From Rhodocyclaceae bacterium (GTDB lineage: Bacteria > Pseudomonadota > Gammaproteobacteria > Burkholderiales > Rhodocyclaceae): a stretch of 57,301 nucleotides of DNA. Both the position numbers and the translations under genes were made by a program. Where the stretch lies: NCBI GenBank assembly GCA_004379165.1, contig NKXK01000041.1, positions 1-57,301 of the forward strand. Direction: 5' to 3'. Shown in pieces: positions 28,551 to 39,870 of this stretch (positions are counted from its first letter, which is position 1; the number at the start of each line of letters is the position of its first letter). Below the pieces are notes generated by a model. That model made no database searches, was not told the origin of the DNA, and saw only the letters and a list, made by a program, of their open reading frames with translations.

Positions 28551-29056
28551 ACTTGTGCATTGCTGCGGTCGACCTGAAAAACGGCCCGATTTCGCGGGCA
28601 TGGCTTGATCTGCTCGATCATTACGCCCAGGACCCGATGGGCGGTGGCGAAGGCTTGAGCGAGCACGCCCGCAGTCATCTGGTGCGCGAATTGCGGGTAT
28701 TTACCGGGTTTCATGGCGCCCTGGCCTGGCTGGCTGCGGACGATGGCAGCGAAACGCCTGTTGGCCTGATCAACTGCTTCACCGGCTTTTCCACCTTCGC
28801 CGCGCGTCCGCTGCTGAATATTCACGATGTGGTCGTGCATGCCGATTATCGTGGCCGGGGCATCGGGCGGGCCTTGCTGGCCTGGGCTGAACAGCGGGCG
28901 CGTGATCTCGGCTGCTGCAAGCTGACGCTGGAAGTGCTGGCCAACAACAGCACGGCACTCGCTGCCTACGAGCGGGCCGGTTTTGCGCCCTACGTGCTTG
29001 ATCCGGCAGCCGGTCAGGCACTTTTTCTGCAAAAACTCCTGCCGGAAGCTACATGA
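28547..29056 (+). CDS. GNAT-family N-acetyltransferase
   Basis: 169 aa. The acetyl-CoA pyrophosphate loop is clear: [20 protein letters not shown] (motif A, R-G-x-G-I-G), followed by [20 protein letters not shown] (motif B). The protein ends at a typical GNAT C-terminus ([16 protein letters not shown]). The substrate is unknown. ATG 28547 overlaps the ubiD stop (ATGA), and its own stop overlaps the next start, so three genes are translationally linked. Confidence 0.82.
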   Translation: MNLCIAAVDLKNGPISRAWLDLLDHYAQDPMGGGEGLSEHARSHLVRELRVFTGFHGALAWLAADDGSETPVGLINCFTGFSTFAARPLLNIHDVVVHADYRGRGIGRALLAWAEQRARDLGCCKLTLEVLANNSTALAAYERAGFAPYVLDPAAGQALFLQKLLPEAT

Positions 29057-29461
29057 ACGAACCCGTCCCCGCGCCTGACCTGCACGGTGTTCGTCCTTCG
29101 CTGGTGCAGTTGACGCACGTCATCTACGGCCTGCATGCGGTGGCGGTGCTCATCGGCGTCACCTCGTCGGCGACGGTCGCCGGTGGATTTGTTTTCGGGC
29201 TGCCGATCGCTGATCGCGGTCTTCCTCAATTACCTCAAGCGCAGCGACGTCCGCGGTACCTGGCTGGAAAGCCACTTCGTCTGGCAGATCCGCACCTTCT
29301 GGTTCACGCTGCTCTGGCTGGTGGTGTATGGCCTGCTGATCATCACCCTCATCGGCATTCCGCTGGCGTGGATCCTGATCGCACTGCTCGGCCTGTGGGT
29401 CGGCTACCGCGTCGTGCGCGGCTGGCTGGCCCTTTCCGGCGTGCGGCCGGTCGGGCCGTGA
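29053..29461 (+). pseudogene. DUF4870-like membrane protein with a +1 frameshift
   Basis: The first frame reads LVQLTHVIYGLHAVAVLIGV and then GGFVFGLP up to about 29205. The second continues LIAVFLNYLKRSDVRGTWLE and WFTLLWLVVYGLLIITLIGI to the stop at 29461. Removing one base near 29206 (the A in CCGATCGCTG) restores FVFGLPSLIAVFLNYLKRS, the expected family sequence. The intact protein would be about 135 aa with three to four helices. It is either a recent pseudogene or a sequencing/assembly error; its start overlaps the acetyltransferase stop. Confidence 0.75.
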
Positions 29462-29464
29462 GCG

Positions 29465-29920
29465 TCAGCTGGTCAGCGGGCCGAGCAGGGCGACGGCGAT
29501 GGTCAGCGTACCAAGCAGCAGGTTGATCACCACCAGCTGACGGATACCGCTCATCGCCGCGCCGCCAGCTGGCCAGTCGGCAGCGGCCACTGCCTGTTTC
29601 AGGCGCGGATAGCGGATGCCGTAGATGATCATGAAAATGACGGTCATCAACAGGCCGTTGCTGAGCATGAAGTGCCAGTGCCATGGCGCGCCGGCAAAAC
29701 CGTTGTCCAGCATCAGCATCAGCCCGCTGGCGATGATGGCGGCAATTGCCAGCGCCACGGCGGCGAAGAAGCGCCCGAGCACGCCGGCCATCAGCGGCAG
29801 GCGTTGCAGTGGCGGCAGGAGGTCAGTGGCCACCGGCCGCAGGAAGAAATGGGCGAAGACCATGCCGCCGACCCAGACGATGACGCCGGCGAGGTGAATG
29901 AATACGAGCAGTTGGCGCAT
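29465..29920 (-). CDS. CopD-like four-helix membrane protein
   Basis: 151 aa, nearly all membrane: LLVFIHLAGVIVWVGGMVFA, FFAAVALAIAAIIASGLMLM, FMLSNGLLMTVIFMIIYGIR and LVVINLLLGTLTIAVALLG. The N-terminal His in the first helix and the HWHF before the third are placed as in CopD-family or heme-b-binding membrane proteins. Function is not assigned. It is convergent with the frameshifted gene and starts 9 bp after the Fe-S protein gene, probably in the same minus-strand operon. Confidence 0.7.
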   Translation of the reverse strand: MRQLLVFIHLAGVIVWVGGMVFAHFFLRPVATDLLPPLQRLPLMAGVLGRFFAAVALAIAAIIASGLMLMLDNGFAGAPWHWHFMLSNGLLMTVIFMIIYGIRYPRLKQAVAAADWPAGGAAMSGIRQLVVINLLLGTLTIAVALLGPLTS

Positions 29921-29928
29921 GGGGGTTC

Positions 29929-30627
29929 TCAGCGTTTGAGGTAGTGCCGCAGCATGTCCAGCGAGCGGCCGTAACTGTGGCGAATCTGGGACGCATCATA
30001 ACGATGTTCGTCGCCAATCGGGCAGGCGAGGCGGGCACGGCAGGTGTCGGCGCAGGTCGATTGTGGAGCCATGCGCCAGTTGAGGCAGGCGTCAAGGTCG
30101 AAATCCTTGCCGGCCAGCGCATTGGCCGGGCAGGCGCTGACGCAGGGGCGTCCGTCACAGGTGGCGCAGGGCGAGCTGTGGTCAACCCGAAAAAACGGCG
30201 AAAATGGCGTGGTGCACAAGACGGCCGCGCGATAGGCAAACCAGCTACCCCATTCAGCGTCGATGCCGACCCGGAAGGGCGTCGGGTGATGCCAGCCGGC
30301 GAGTTCGCCAAGTGCCTGCAGGCCGACCGGCACCTCGCCGGGATAGCGGATGCGGTAGTCGCTGCCCGGCAGTTCGCGGGCGAACCACGCCGCCAGCGTC
30401 TGCCGCGTGTAGTCGTCAATCGGGTCGCTGCCGCCGATGCCGCTGGCCTGCACGCATTCCCACAGTTGCCTCCCACCGTGGCCAATGAGTAGCAACTGGC
30501 TGAAGCCAGCCGTATCATCCAGCGTGGCGCGCACCGTTTCCGGCAGTGCCGCCAGATCGAAGAGATGCTGGCGGTTGAGGCCGGCGACATCGAGCTGCCT
30601 AGCCGGGAAGGGGCGAACTTCAGTCAC
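29929..30627 (-). CDS. Short QueG-like 4Fe-4S protein
   Basis: 232 aa. The second half has a bacterial ferredoxin arrangement CATCDGRPCVSACPANAL and later CADTCRARLACPIGDEHRY, giving two clusters as in epoxyqueuosine reductase QueG. True QueG is about 350-380 aa, with a cobalamin-binding N-terminal half that includes extra motifs and C-terminal HEAT-like repeats missing here. This is therefore better called a QueG/MMACHC-like relative of unknown substrate. The region just before the cluster (FSPFFRVDHSSPCATC) is encoded by a reversed copy of the dispersed repeat. Confidence 0.72.
   Translation of the reverse strand: MTEVRPFPARQLDVAGLNRQHLFDLAALPETVRATLDDTAGFSQLLLIGHGGRQLWECVQASGIGGSDPIDDYTRQTLAAWFARELPGSDYRIRYPGEVPVGLQALGELAGWHHPTPFRVGIDAEWGSWFAYRAAVLCTTPFSPFFRVDHSSPCATCDGRPCVSACPANALAGKDFDLDACLNWRMAPQSTCADTCRARLACPIGDEHRYDASQIRHSYGRSLDMLRHYLKR
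30174..30209 (-). repeat. Dispersed 33-bp repeat, copy 5 (reverse), inside a coding region
   Basis: On the minus strand it reads CATTTTCGCCGTTTTTTC followed by GGGTTGACCACAGCTC. It is read as FSPFFRVDHSS of the QueG-like protein, directly before the first Cys cluster. One core base differs (CCACAG for CCGCAG). Confidence 0.7.
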
Positions 30628-32089
30628 TTTCGAGCACCGGCGGCTTTTCGCCGGCCCGGCGCTGGGCCACCCAGTCGATCAGCGCATCAATGGCGGCGCT
30701 GCCGGCCTGGGCGCGCGGATGGTTGATGAAGAAGGTGACGGCATAGCGCCGCCCCTGCGCATCCAGCGCGTAGCCGGCGGCCGTCTTTACGCCATCGAGT
30801 GTGCCGGTCTTGATGTGGGCGCGGCCAGTGGCGCTGGCCTCCTTGAGGCGCTTCTTCATTGTCCCGTCGATGCCGACAATCGGCATGCTGGAGATGAATT
30901 CCGGCATCACCGAACTTTTCCAGGCATCGACCAGCAGGCGGTTGAGGCTGTCGGCGCTGATCCGCTCAATGCGCGACAGGCCGGAACCGTTGTCGAGCAC
31001 CAGTTCGGCAAAACGCAGGTTGCGGGCTGCCAGCCAATCGGTAATGCGCTGCCGGGCGCGTTCGGCGGTGGCCGGTGCTGAGCTCCCCAAGAGGGCTTCC
31101 TTCGGGGCGTCGTTACCCAGTGTCAGGAAAACCTGCCGTGCCATCACGTTGTTGCTGAACTTGTTGATGTCCTGCACCGCATTGGCCAACGGTGCCGATT
31201 CGTGCTGGGTCAGCAGGCGGCTGGCGGCGGGGGTACGGCCTTCGCGCACTTGCCCGCTCAGGCTGCCGCCGAGTTCCCGCCACAGCGCCCGGACGAGGCC
31301 TTCGGCATGGCGGTCGGCCGGCAGGGGGGCGAGGTTGAGCGTCTTTTCGCCGCAGGCGGTGGCGAAGCTGCCGGTGAATTCGAGGCGCTGGCTACCGCGC
31401 TGGTCCCCGTTATCCGGAATCAGGCGCAGGCTGATGCGGTCCTTCCAGTCGCTGCCGCAGGCGCCGTCGCTGGCGCGTAGCTGGTTGTCCACGCGCAGGC
31501 CGTCGCTCGGCGTCTCCATCAGCACCCGCGGCTTGCCGTTCTCCGGCAGCAGCGTGAAGCGCAGCGACTGGAAATTGAGCAGCAGGCCGTTGGGGCCGAC
31601 GTTGTAGGGGCGCATCGGCTTGTCGTCGAAGGCGCCGGGGTCGATGCTGGCGATGTTGAACACTGTGCGGTCGAGCACGATGTCGCCGCTGATGCGCTCG
31701 ACGCCGCGCACGCGCGCTTGTCGCAGCAGGCCCCACAGATGTTCGATGGCCAGTCGCGGGTCGCCGCTGCCCTTGAGGTAGAGGTTGCCGTTGAGTACGC
31801 CGTCGAGCGGCGCCGTGTCGGTCCACGCGCCGGTCTTCCAGGTGTGCGCCGGGCCGAGCAGGTCGAGCGCGGCATAGGTGGTGACCAGCTTCATCACCGA
31901 GGCCGGATTCATGGCGGCATTGGCGTTGTGGGCGACCAGCGGCATTTTGGCATCCACCGGCTGGACGACAACGCCGACGCTGGCGGCAGGGATCTGCGCT
32001 GCCTTCAGCGCTTGCGCCACCGGCGGCGGCAGGTCGGCATGGGCCAGACCGGCCGCCGCCAGCAACAGGACGACCAGGCGGCGGATCAT
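30620..32089 (-). CDS. dacB: D-alanyl-D-alanine carboxypeptidase/endopeptidase (PBP4)
   Basis: 489 aa with signal peptide (LVVLLLAAAGLAHADLPPPV). Catalytic motifs of class C PBP4 are SVMK (residue about 64, in NPASVMKLVTTYAALDLLGP), SNN (in INKFSNNVMARQ) and KTG (HIKTGTLDGVKTAAGYA). A typical inserted domain lies between the first two. It trims peptide side chains and cuts crosslinks in the periplasm. It overlaps the downstream Fe-S gene by 8 bp and the upstream enoate reductase by 4 bp (ATGA), making one operon. Confidence 0.92.
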   Translation of the reverse strand: MIRRLVVLLLAAAGLAHADLPPPVAQALKAAQIPAASVGVVVQPVDAKMPLVAHNANAAMNPASVMKLVTTYAALDLLGPAHTWKTGAWTDTAPLDGVLNGNLYLKGSGDPRLAIEHLWGLLRQARVRGVERISGDIVLDRTVFNIASIDPGAFDDKPMRPYNVGPNGLLLNFQSLRFTLLPENGKPRVLMETPSDGLRVDNQLRASDGACGSDWKDRISLRLIPDNGDQRGSQRLEFTGSFATACGEKTLNLAPLPADRHAEGLVRALWRELGGSLSGQVREGRTPAASRLLTQHESAPLANAVQDINKFSNNVMARQVFLTLGNDAPKEALLGSSAPATAERARQRITDWLAARNLRFAELVLDNGSGLSRIERISADSLNRLLVDAWKSSVMPEFISSMPIVGIDGTMKKRLKEASATGRAHIKTGTLDGVKTAAGYALDAQGRRYAVTFFINHPRAQAGSAAIDALIDWVAQRRAGEKPPVLESD

Positions 32090-33177
32090 GCGCTCAGCGT
32101 CGGGTAGTCGAGGTAGCCATGTTTGCCACCGGCGTAGAAGGTGTCGCGGTCAGGAGCGTTGAGCGGCGCCCCGGCGGCAAAGCGCTCGACCAGATCCGGG
32201 TTGGCGATCCACGCCTGACCGTAGGCGACGGCATCGGCCAGCCCGGCTTGCAGCCGCGCTTCGCCTTTGTCGCGGTCAAGGCCACCGTTGGTGATGATCG
32301 GCATCGTCGCCAGCGGCCGGAAGTGGGCGCCGACATCGCGCAGTGCCCCTGGGGTGTCGGCAACCTGTTTCGGGTGCAGCGGCTCGGTCAGGTGCAGGAA
32401 GGCGAGGCCGTAGCTGTTGGCGCGTTCGACCACATGCGTCCACATCGGCACGGTGTCGGTATCGACGTTCAGGCCGTGGAAGCGGTTGAGCATCGGGTTG
32501 AGACGGAAGCCGACACGGTTCAGCGGCATGATTTCGCCGACGGCATCGAGTACCTCGAAGAAAAACCGCGCCCGGTTTTCGTGGCTGCCGCCGTATTCGT
32601 CGGTGCGCAGGTTGGATTGCGCCGAGAAGAACTGGTGAAAGAGGTAGCCATTGGAGGAGTGGATCTCGACCCCGTCAAAGCCGGCTGCCATGGCATTGGC
32701 AGTGGCGCGGCGGAAGTCGGCGACCACCGCCTTGATGTCGTCACGGCTCAGTGCCGTTGGCGTCACGGTGCGCGGCTGGCCGGTGAGCGAAAACATGTCC
32801 CATTCCGGGTTTACCGCGGAGGGTGCCACCGGCGGCTGGCCGTCGTGGAATTCCGGCAGCGACAGGCGGCCGCAGTGCCAGAGCTGGCAGACGATCAGTC
32901 CGCCACGGGCATGGACCGCATCGGTGACGAGACGCCAGCCGGCAACCTGCGCATCCGACCAGATGCCGGGGGTGAAGGGGTAGCCGCGGCCCTGCGGCGA
33001 GACGATGGTCCCTTCGGAGATGATCAGGCCGGCACCGGCGCGCTGGGCGTAGTACTCGGCCATCATCGGCGTCGGCACGTAGCCGGCGTTGTCGCAGCGG
33101 CAACGGGTGAGCGGCGCCATGACGACGCGGTTCTTCAGTTCGAGGGCACCGAGGCGCACGGGAGTCAGCAGTTTCAT
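32086..33177 (-). CDS. Old yellow enzyme family FMN-dependent alkene reductase (NemA-like)
   Basis: 363 aa TIM barrel. It starts MKLLTPVRLGALELKNRVVM then APLTRCRCDNAGYVP, with the FMN/substrate pair in VEIHSSNGYLFHQFFS (His and Asn kept) and NLRTDEYGGSHENRARFFFE. NemA-type enzymes reduce activated alkenes, nitro compounds or nitrate esters using NADPH. ATG 33177 is chosen over 33192 because the family begins at MKLL. First gene of the minus-strand operon with dacB. Confidence 0.9.
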   Translation of the reverse strand: MKLLTPVRLGALELKNRVVMAPLTRCRCDNAGYVPTPMMAEYYAQRAGAGLIISEGTIVSPQGRGYPFTPGIWSDAQVAGWRLVTDAVHARGGLIVCQLWHCGRLSLPEFHDGQPPVAPSAVNPEWDMFSLTGQPRTVTPTALSRDDIKAVVADFRRATANAMAAGFDGVEIHSSNGYLFHQFFSAQSNLRTDEYGGSHENRARFFFEVLDAVGEIMPLNRVGFRLNPMLNRFHGLNVDTDTVPMWTHVVERANSYGLAFLHLTEPLHPKQVADTPGALRDVGAHFRPLATMPIITNGGLDRDKGEARLQAGLADAVAYGQAWIANPDLVERFAAGAPLNAPDRDTFYAGGKHGYLDYPTLSA

Positions 33178-33235
33178 GGGCAGAATGAACAATGGGGGCC
33201 AAAGCCCCCATTGTCATGCCGGTGCGCGTTGGCGT

Positions 33236-35320
33236 CTAGCGGCGATAGAGCTCGAAGCTGCCGATCAACGCTTCCAGCTGGCGCGAGGTGGTCAGCAGTT
33301 CGTCGGCGGCAAGCTTGGCCGAGCGGGCGGAGTGGGTGTTCTGCTCGATCAGGTCGGTGATCTGCTGCATGCTGCTGGCGACTTCTTCCGAGGCGATGCC
33401 CTGCTGGCGGGCGGCATCCGAGATCTGCGCCGCCATCAGCGAGACCTGGCTCGACGAATGGGTAATGCCTTCCAGTCCGGCGACACTCTCGCGCAGCTTG
33501 CCGATGCCGTTGTCGACCTCCTGTGCCGCCAGATCCATGCTCGCTACCGCCTGCGCGGTGACGCTCTGGATTTCGCTGACAGTGGCGTTGATGTCGGCGG
33601 TGGAAGTGGTCGTCCGCTCGGCCAGCTTGCGCACCTCGTCGGCAACCACGGCAAAGCCGCGGCCCTGCTCGCCGGCGCGGGCGGCTTCGATGGCGGCGTT
33701 CAGGGCCAGCAGATTGGTCTGGCTGGCGATGTCGGCAATGACGCGGGTGATGTCGCCGATCTTGGCGATCGACTGGTTGAGCTGGTCGATGGTGGTGTTC
33801 GAGCTGGTGACAGCTTCGACGACGCGGGTGGTCGCGGCCATGCTCTGGCTGATGTTGATATTGCTCTGCGCCACCTGCGTCTGCGATTCGCGGGCGGCCG
33901 AAGCTGTATCTTCGGCATTGGCGGCGACCTCCTGAACCGACTGGCTGAACTCCTCGGTGGCTGCGGCGACGCCCTCGACGCTCGCCTGCTGCTGCTCGGA
34001 TTGCGCCGAAACGCGTGACATCTGTTCTTCAAGCAGGCGGCATCGCTGGTCGATGGCATGCGAGGCGGTGTTGATCTCGTCCAGCATCGCCTTGATGGTG
34101 CCTTGCATGGTCGCGAGGTTGCACATCAGCAGGCCCGGCTCATCGCGACCGCCAATGTCGATTTCATCCGTCAGCTTGCCTTCGGCGATGCGGTCGAAGT
34201 GCTGCATGGTCTTGCGCAGGGGCGTGACGATGGCCGAAACCAACAGCGCCCCGCCGATGGCGGCGATCAGCGCAGCAGCGACGATCAGGCCGATGCTCAG
34301 ATTGCGTGTGGCATCGTAATCCGCCTTGGCTGTGGTGTACTTCGCTTCAGCATCGCTGGCGATTTGCTGGAGTAGTGCATCAGCATCCCGTTTCAGTTCG
34401 GCGTACAGCGGGTTGATCTTGAGCAGCAGCAAGGCGTTGGCTTCGACAAACTTTCCTTCTTTCAGCAGGTTGCTGGCTAAGGCGATGCCTTCCTTGGAGT
34501 AACGTTCACGGGTGTCGCCGAACTTGGCGAGCAGCGTCTTCTGCTTGTCGGTCAGCGCCAGTTTGTTCAGGCTCTCCAGTTCCGCGTTGATGATCTCGCG
34601 GTTCTTCGCGCGTGCGTCCGTGTGGAACTCAATCGGGTGATCATGCAGCTTCGAATTCGGATTGCCCGGGTCGTGCTGCAAGCCGAGCATGATCTGCGAG
34701 CGGTTGTCGGCCAGGTGGTACAGCATCTTGTTTACACTGTTCGACGGCAGCAGGTTGTTGCGGTAGATGGCGTTCAGTTCATCATTTGCGCTCGACAGGC
34801 TGCGCAGTCCGAAAAAGCCGATGATGGCCATGAGCAAAACCAGCATGCCGAGCGCCGCCCAGAGGCGTGGACCGATGGGCAGCCGCTGCCGACGACTCGC
34901 GGGCAGCTTGCCGTTGAGGCCGGTCGCCCGATAGAGCGCTTCGGCTGCCGCTTTTTTCCCGGCAGGCAATGGCGTGCGCACGGACATGTAGCCGGCGATC
35001 TCGCCGTTTTTCTTGAGCGGCACAACAAAGGCTTCAACCCAGTAATGGTCGCCGTTCTTGCAGCGGTTCTTGACCGCGCCACGCCAGGGCAGGCCGGCCT
35101 TGATTGTTTTCCACATCTCATCGAAGGCAGCCATAGGCATGTCGGGATGGCGAACGATGTTGTGGCTCTTGCCGATCAATTCGTCGCGAGTAAAACCGCT
35201 GATGTCGACAAATGCGTCGTTGCAATCGGTGATTATGCCTTTGAGATCGGTTTTGGAGACCAGATAGCGATCGGTCGGGAAATGCACTTCCTTCTGGGTT
35301 ACCGGCTGATTGTTTTTCAT
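33236..35320 (-). CDS. PAS-containing methyl-accepting chemotaxis protein (Aer-like)
   Basis: 694 aa. Residues about 15-120 are an Aer-type PAS domain ([20 protein letters not shown] and [20 protein letters not shown]). A first helix lies near residues 168-190 ([20 protein letters not shown]), then a helical periplasmic domain, a second helix ([20 protein letters not shown]), HAMP, and a cytoplasmic signalling tip [20 protein letters not shown] followed by [14 protein letters not shown]. An Aer PAS domain usually holds FAD and senses redox or energy state; here it is joined to a separate periplasmic sensor. CheW/CheA partners are outside the window. Confidence 0.92.
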   Translation of the reverse strand: MKNNQPVTQKEVHFPTDRYLVSKTDLKGIITDCNDAFVDISGFTRDELIGKSHNIVRHPDMPMAAFDEMWKTIKAGLPWRGAVKNRCKNGDHYWVEAFVVPLKKNGEIAGYMSVRTPLPAGKKAAAEALYRATGLNGKLPASRRQRLPIGPRLWAALGMLVLLMAIIGFFGLRSLSSANDELNAIYRNNLLPSNSVNKMLYHLADNRSQIMLGLQHDPGNPNSKLHDHPIEFHTDARAKNREIINAELESLNKLALTDKQKTLLAKFGDTRERYSKEGIALASNLLKEGKFVEANALLLLKINPLYAELKRDADALLQQIASDAEAKYTTAKADYDATRNLSIGLIVAAALIAAIGGALLVSAIVTPLRKTMQHFDRIAEGKLTDEIDIGGRDEPGLLMCNLATMQGTIKAMLDEINTASHAIDQRCRLLEEQMSRVSAQSEQQQASVEGVAAATEEFSQSVQEVAANAEDTASAARESQTQVAQSNINISQSMAATTRVVEAVTSSNTTIDQLNQSIAKIGDITRVIADIASQTNLLALNAAIEAARAGEQGRGFAVVADEVRKLAERTTTSTADINATVSEIQSVTAQAVASMDLAAQEVDNGIGKLRESVAGLEGITHSSSQVSLMAAQISDAARQQGIASEEVASSMQQITDLIEQNTHSARSAKLAADELLTTSRQLEALIGSFELYRR

Positions 35321-35485
35321 TGTTGTCTGCTCTGGAATAAGTCTGGTGAACAGGTGCTAGTTCACTGAATGATTGTATGCCTGCTATCCATTAAGTGATA
35401 GAGGTGGCAGTCCGGACCTGGCTTATGTAGAGGTTTGTTTTTTTGAGATAGATGGTATTTGTTTCCCTGCGCTATTATTCGAGTC

Positions 35486-37222
35486 ATGGCAGTTCTCAAT
35501 TCTCCGCGCGTCCCCGATACCAGTCGTAACCGCTGGCTAGTGGTGCTTGCCTATTTGCTGACGGCCGGCGTGGGAGCGATCAGTGTCTCTGCCGACTTTC
35601 GTCATTCCGATGAGGCGATGGCGATGCTGGCCCGCGAACGCGGCGCCGTTCTCTTTCGTTTGGTGGAGCTGACGCGCGACTGGAATGCGCAGCACGGCGG
35701 CGTCTATGTGCCGGTCAGTGAATTCGGGCAGCCCAATCCGTACCTTGAACATCCGCGGCGCGATCTGGTGACGAAGGACGGCACCCGCCTGACGATGATC
35801 AATCCCGCCTACATGACGCGACAGATTGCCGAAATCGCCGAGAAGGTTGAGGGCGTCAAATACCACATTACCAGCCTCAAGCCGATCCGGCCCGCCAATC
35901 AGGCTGATGCCTGGGAGACTGAGAGCCTGGCAATGTTCGAGACCGGCCGCCAGCGCGAGCGCCTGTCGCTGGTCGAAACCGACGGCGTGCCGGTGTATCG
36001 CTATATGGCCCCCTTGTTCGTCAAGCAGCCCTGCCTGAAGTGCCATGAGACCCAGGGTTATCAGCTGGGCCAGGTACGCGGCGGTATCAGTGTCGGCATG
36101 CCCGCTGCTGATGCGCTCAAGGTGCGCGACGAGCAGCGGCAGCGTGCCCTGCTGGTTACCGGCGGGGCGTCCCTGACCGTTGCCCTGTTGCTGCATTTCA
36201 TCATCGCCCGCGCCCGACGACATTTCGTGGCCCTGCAGGAGTTGGCCACCGGGCAGGAGCAGTTGATCGTGGATCGGACGCAGGCCCTGTCGCAGGCAAA
36301 TGTCAGCTTGCAGGCCGAGGTCGAGGAGCGCAAGCGGCGCGAAAATGCCTTGCTGATTGCCGGTGCGGTGATGCAGAACGCAGCCGAAGGTATCGTGGTT
36401 ATCGATGGCGAGCGTCGGGTAATTGACGTTAATCCGGCGTTCACCGTCATTTCCGGATATCGACCGAACGAGGTGATCGGTGTGCCGGCGATCAATCTGG
36501 TTCGTGAAGGGGGCGATGCCGAGGCGGTTGCCGAGATCCGCCGGCATTTGCATGACAAGGGCTATTGGCACGGCGAGTTGTGGGGTATCCGCAAGGGCGG
36601 CCAGTTGTTCCCGCTGCAGGCAGCGATCGCTCGCATCGGGGAAGCGCAGGTCGGCGTCGGCCGTTATGTCGTTACCTTCTCCGATATCACCGAGCGCAAG
36701 GAAAACGAGGCGCAGCTGCAATATCGCGCCAGTGTCGATCCATTGACCGGACTCGCCAATCGCAGCACCTTTGATGAACGCTTGCAGCATGTGCTTGCTC
36801 AGGCCGGCCGGCACCAGAGTGGTTTTGCGCTGATGTATGTCGATCTCGATCGCTTCAAGCCAGTCAATGACCAGTATGGCCACGCGGTCGGCGATGAATT
36901 ACTGATCGAAGTAGCCCGTCGCCTGCGGGCGGCGGTGCGGGACTCCGATGTCGTCGCCCGGCTGGGCGGTGATGAATTTGCAGTGATTGCCACGTGCGCC
37001 GGCTCGCCCGAGCGGGTGGAGGAAATCGCCCGTCGCATCGTTGCCGATCTGGCGGTTCCTTACGCGCTCGGCGTCGCGATCATTGATGTCTCGGCCAGCC
37101 TCGGCGTGGCCATCTTCCCCGGGCATGGTACGCAGGCTGATGAGCTTAAGCGCCATGCCGATCAGGCCTTGTATGAGGCCAAGGATGCCGGGCGCAATAC
37201 CTACCGGGTCTACGCGGCCTGA
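35486..37222 (+). CDS. Diguanylate cyclase with periplasmic heme-binding sensor and PAS domain
   Basis: 578 aa. TM1 lies at residues 16-34. A Tll0287/DUF3365-like periplasmic domain contains CLKCH at 183-187, one c-type heme site. TM2 follows near residue 212 (LLVTGGASLTVALLLHFII), then a coiled coil, a PAS domain (AAEGIVVIDGERRVIDVNPA) and a GGDEF domain with intact RLGGDEFAV. An inhibitory I-site RDSD lies five residues before the GGDEF, so product feedback is likely. The heme suggests redox or gas sensing feeding c-di-GMP output (inference). ATG 35486 is preferred to a TTG at 35459. It is divergent from the chemoreceptor. Confidence 0.9.
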   Translation: MAVLNSPRVPDTSRNRWLVVLAYLLTAGVGAISVSADFRHSDEAMAMLARERGAVLFRLVELTRDWNAQHGGVYVPVSEFGQPNPYLEHPRRDLVTKDGTRLTMINPAYMTRQIAEIAEKVEGVKYHITSLKPIRPANQADAWETESLAMFETGRQRERLSLVETDGVPVYRYMAPLFVKQPCLKCHETQGYQLGQVRGGISVGMPAADALKVRDEQRQRALLVTGGASLTVALLLHFIIARARRHFVALQELATGQEQLIVDRTQALSQANVSLQAEVEERKRRENALLIAGAVMQNAAEGIVVIDGERRVIDVNPAFTVISGYRPNEVIGVPAINLVREGGDAEAVAEIRRHLHDKGYWHGELWGIRKGGQLFPLQAAIARIGEAQVGVGRYVVTFSDITERKENEAQLQYRASVDPLTGLANRSTFDERLQHVLAQAGRHQSGFALMYVDLDRFKPVNDQYGHAVGDELLIEVARRLRAAVRDSDVVARLGGDEFAVIATCAGSPERVEEIARRIVADLAVPYALGVAIIDVSASLGVAIFPGHGTQADELKRHADQALYEAKDAGRNTYRVYAA

Positions 37223-37263
37223 GCCGCGCATCGCGACAAAATAGAAAAAAGCTGTCGGGTCGA

Positions 37264-37319
37264 CTTGAAATGTCGGAACCTCGCACCTATTATTGGCACT
37301 CACCGACGGCGAGTGCTAA
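37264..37319 (+). promoter_or_regulatory. groES-groEL promoter with CIRCE operator
   Basis: CIRCE inverted repeat TTGGCACTC (37293-37301), 9-nt spacer, GAGTGCTAA (37311-37319); one mismatch from the standard TTAGCACTC. This is the HrcA binding site. Upstream, CTTGAAA (37264-37270) with CACCTATTA 13 nt later fits a sigma-32 promoter. The same bases, TTGAAA with TATTAT at 17 nt, also fit sigma-70, and the -10 touches the CIRCE. Dual control by HrcA and the heat-shock sigma factor is likely. Confidence 0.85.
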
Positions 37320-37405
37320 CAGCATCGTTCAGGCGGTCCCGCTCCGGCGCAAGGCGCCGGCGGCCAATTTCAAGTTTGTTGCAACTCATTATCAGGAGTC
37401 AGTCT

Positions 37406-37696
37406 ATGAATATCCGTCCTTTGCACGACCGTGTCATCGTCAAGCGCGTCGAAGCCGAGCGCACCACCGCTTCCGGCATCGTCATCCCCGATTCCGCTGG
37501 TGAAAAGCCGGATCAGGGTGAAGTGCTGGCTGTCGGTCCGGGCAAGCGCGACGACGCCGGCAAGCACATCGCCCTCGACGTCAAGGTCGGCGATCGCGTT
37601 CTGTTCGGCAAGTACGCCGGCCAGTCCGTCAAGGTTGATGGTCAGGAAGTCCTGGTCATGCGCGAAGAAGACATCATGGGTGTTCTGCAGAAGTAA
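37406..37696 (+). CDS. groES: Co-chaperonin GroES
   Basis: 96 aa: [20 protein letters not shown], the mobile loop [16 protein letters not shown], and the C-terminal [19 protein letters not shown]. It caps the GroEL ring as a heptamer. The AGGAG site sits 9 bp before ATG 37406. The in-frame sequence upstream is the leader with CIRCE, not protein. Confidence 0.97.
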   Translation: MNIRPLHDRVIVKRVEAERTTASGIVIPDSAGEKPDQGEVLAVGPGKRDDAGKHIALDVKVGDRVLFGKYAGQSVKVDGQEVLVMREEDIMGVLQK

Positions 37697-37697
37697 T

Positions 37698-39393
<1,696 letters not shown>

Positions 39394-39422
39394 TCCTCGC
39401 CCGAGCAACCTGCTCAACCCCG

Positions 39423-39450
39423 AAGCCCCGCACATTGCGGGGCTTTTTTT
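39423..39450 (+). terminator. groESL terminator
   Basis: AAGCCCCGCA, short loop, TGCGGGGCTTTTTTT. It is followed at once by GTTGACCAAAATCAAG, which offers a -35-like TTGACC for the next operon. Confidence 0.9.
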
Positions 39451-39561
39451 GTTGACCAAAATCAAGAGATGATCAACAAAGTGTAAGTTGTCTGTAAGAA
39501 GTCCTGCGTAAATTACGCTCCGCAGCAATGCCTCTACAAACAAAATCTGAGGAGCAAATCT

Positions 39562-39870
39562 ATGCACGACAATACTTACGAGAAAATTCGGGCCAACCCG
39601 AAATATCGGCAGTTAGTGAGTACCCGCGACACCTACGGCTGGATCATGACGATCCTCATGCTGGTGGTGTACTACGGTTACATCGCTCTCATCGCCTTCA
39701 ACAAGGCCTTCCTGGCCCAGCCGCTGGGTAGCACCGGTGTCACCACGGTCGGTATCCCCATTGGCGTTGGTGTCATTCTGTTCACCATCATCATTACCGG
39801 CATCTACGTCCGCCGCGCGAACACCGAGTTCGATGCGCTCAAGGAACAGATCATCAAGGAGGCCATGTAA
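39562..39870 (+). CDS. yjcH: DUF485 membrane protein, YjcH-like
   Basis: 102 aa: [20 protein letters not shown], then two membrane helices ([17 protein letters not shown] and [19 protein letters not shown]) and [15 protein letters not shown]. This is the DUF485 protein that precedes acetate permease ActP in many proteobacteria; its job is thought to be accessory to uptake. RBS GAGGAG lies 10 bp upstream. Its stop overlaps the actP start (TAATG). Confidence 0.9.
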   Translation: MHDNTYEKIRANPKYRQLVSTRDTYGWIMTILMLVVYYGYIALIAFNKAFLAQPLGSTGVTTVGIPIGVGVILFTIIITGIYVRRANTEFDALKEQIIKEAM

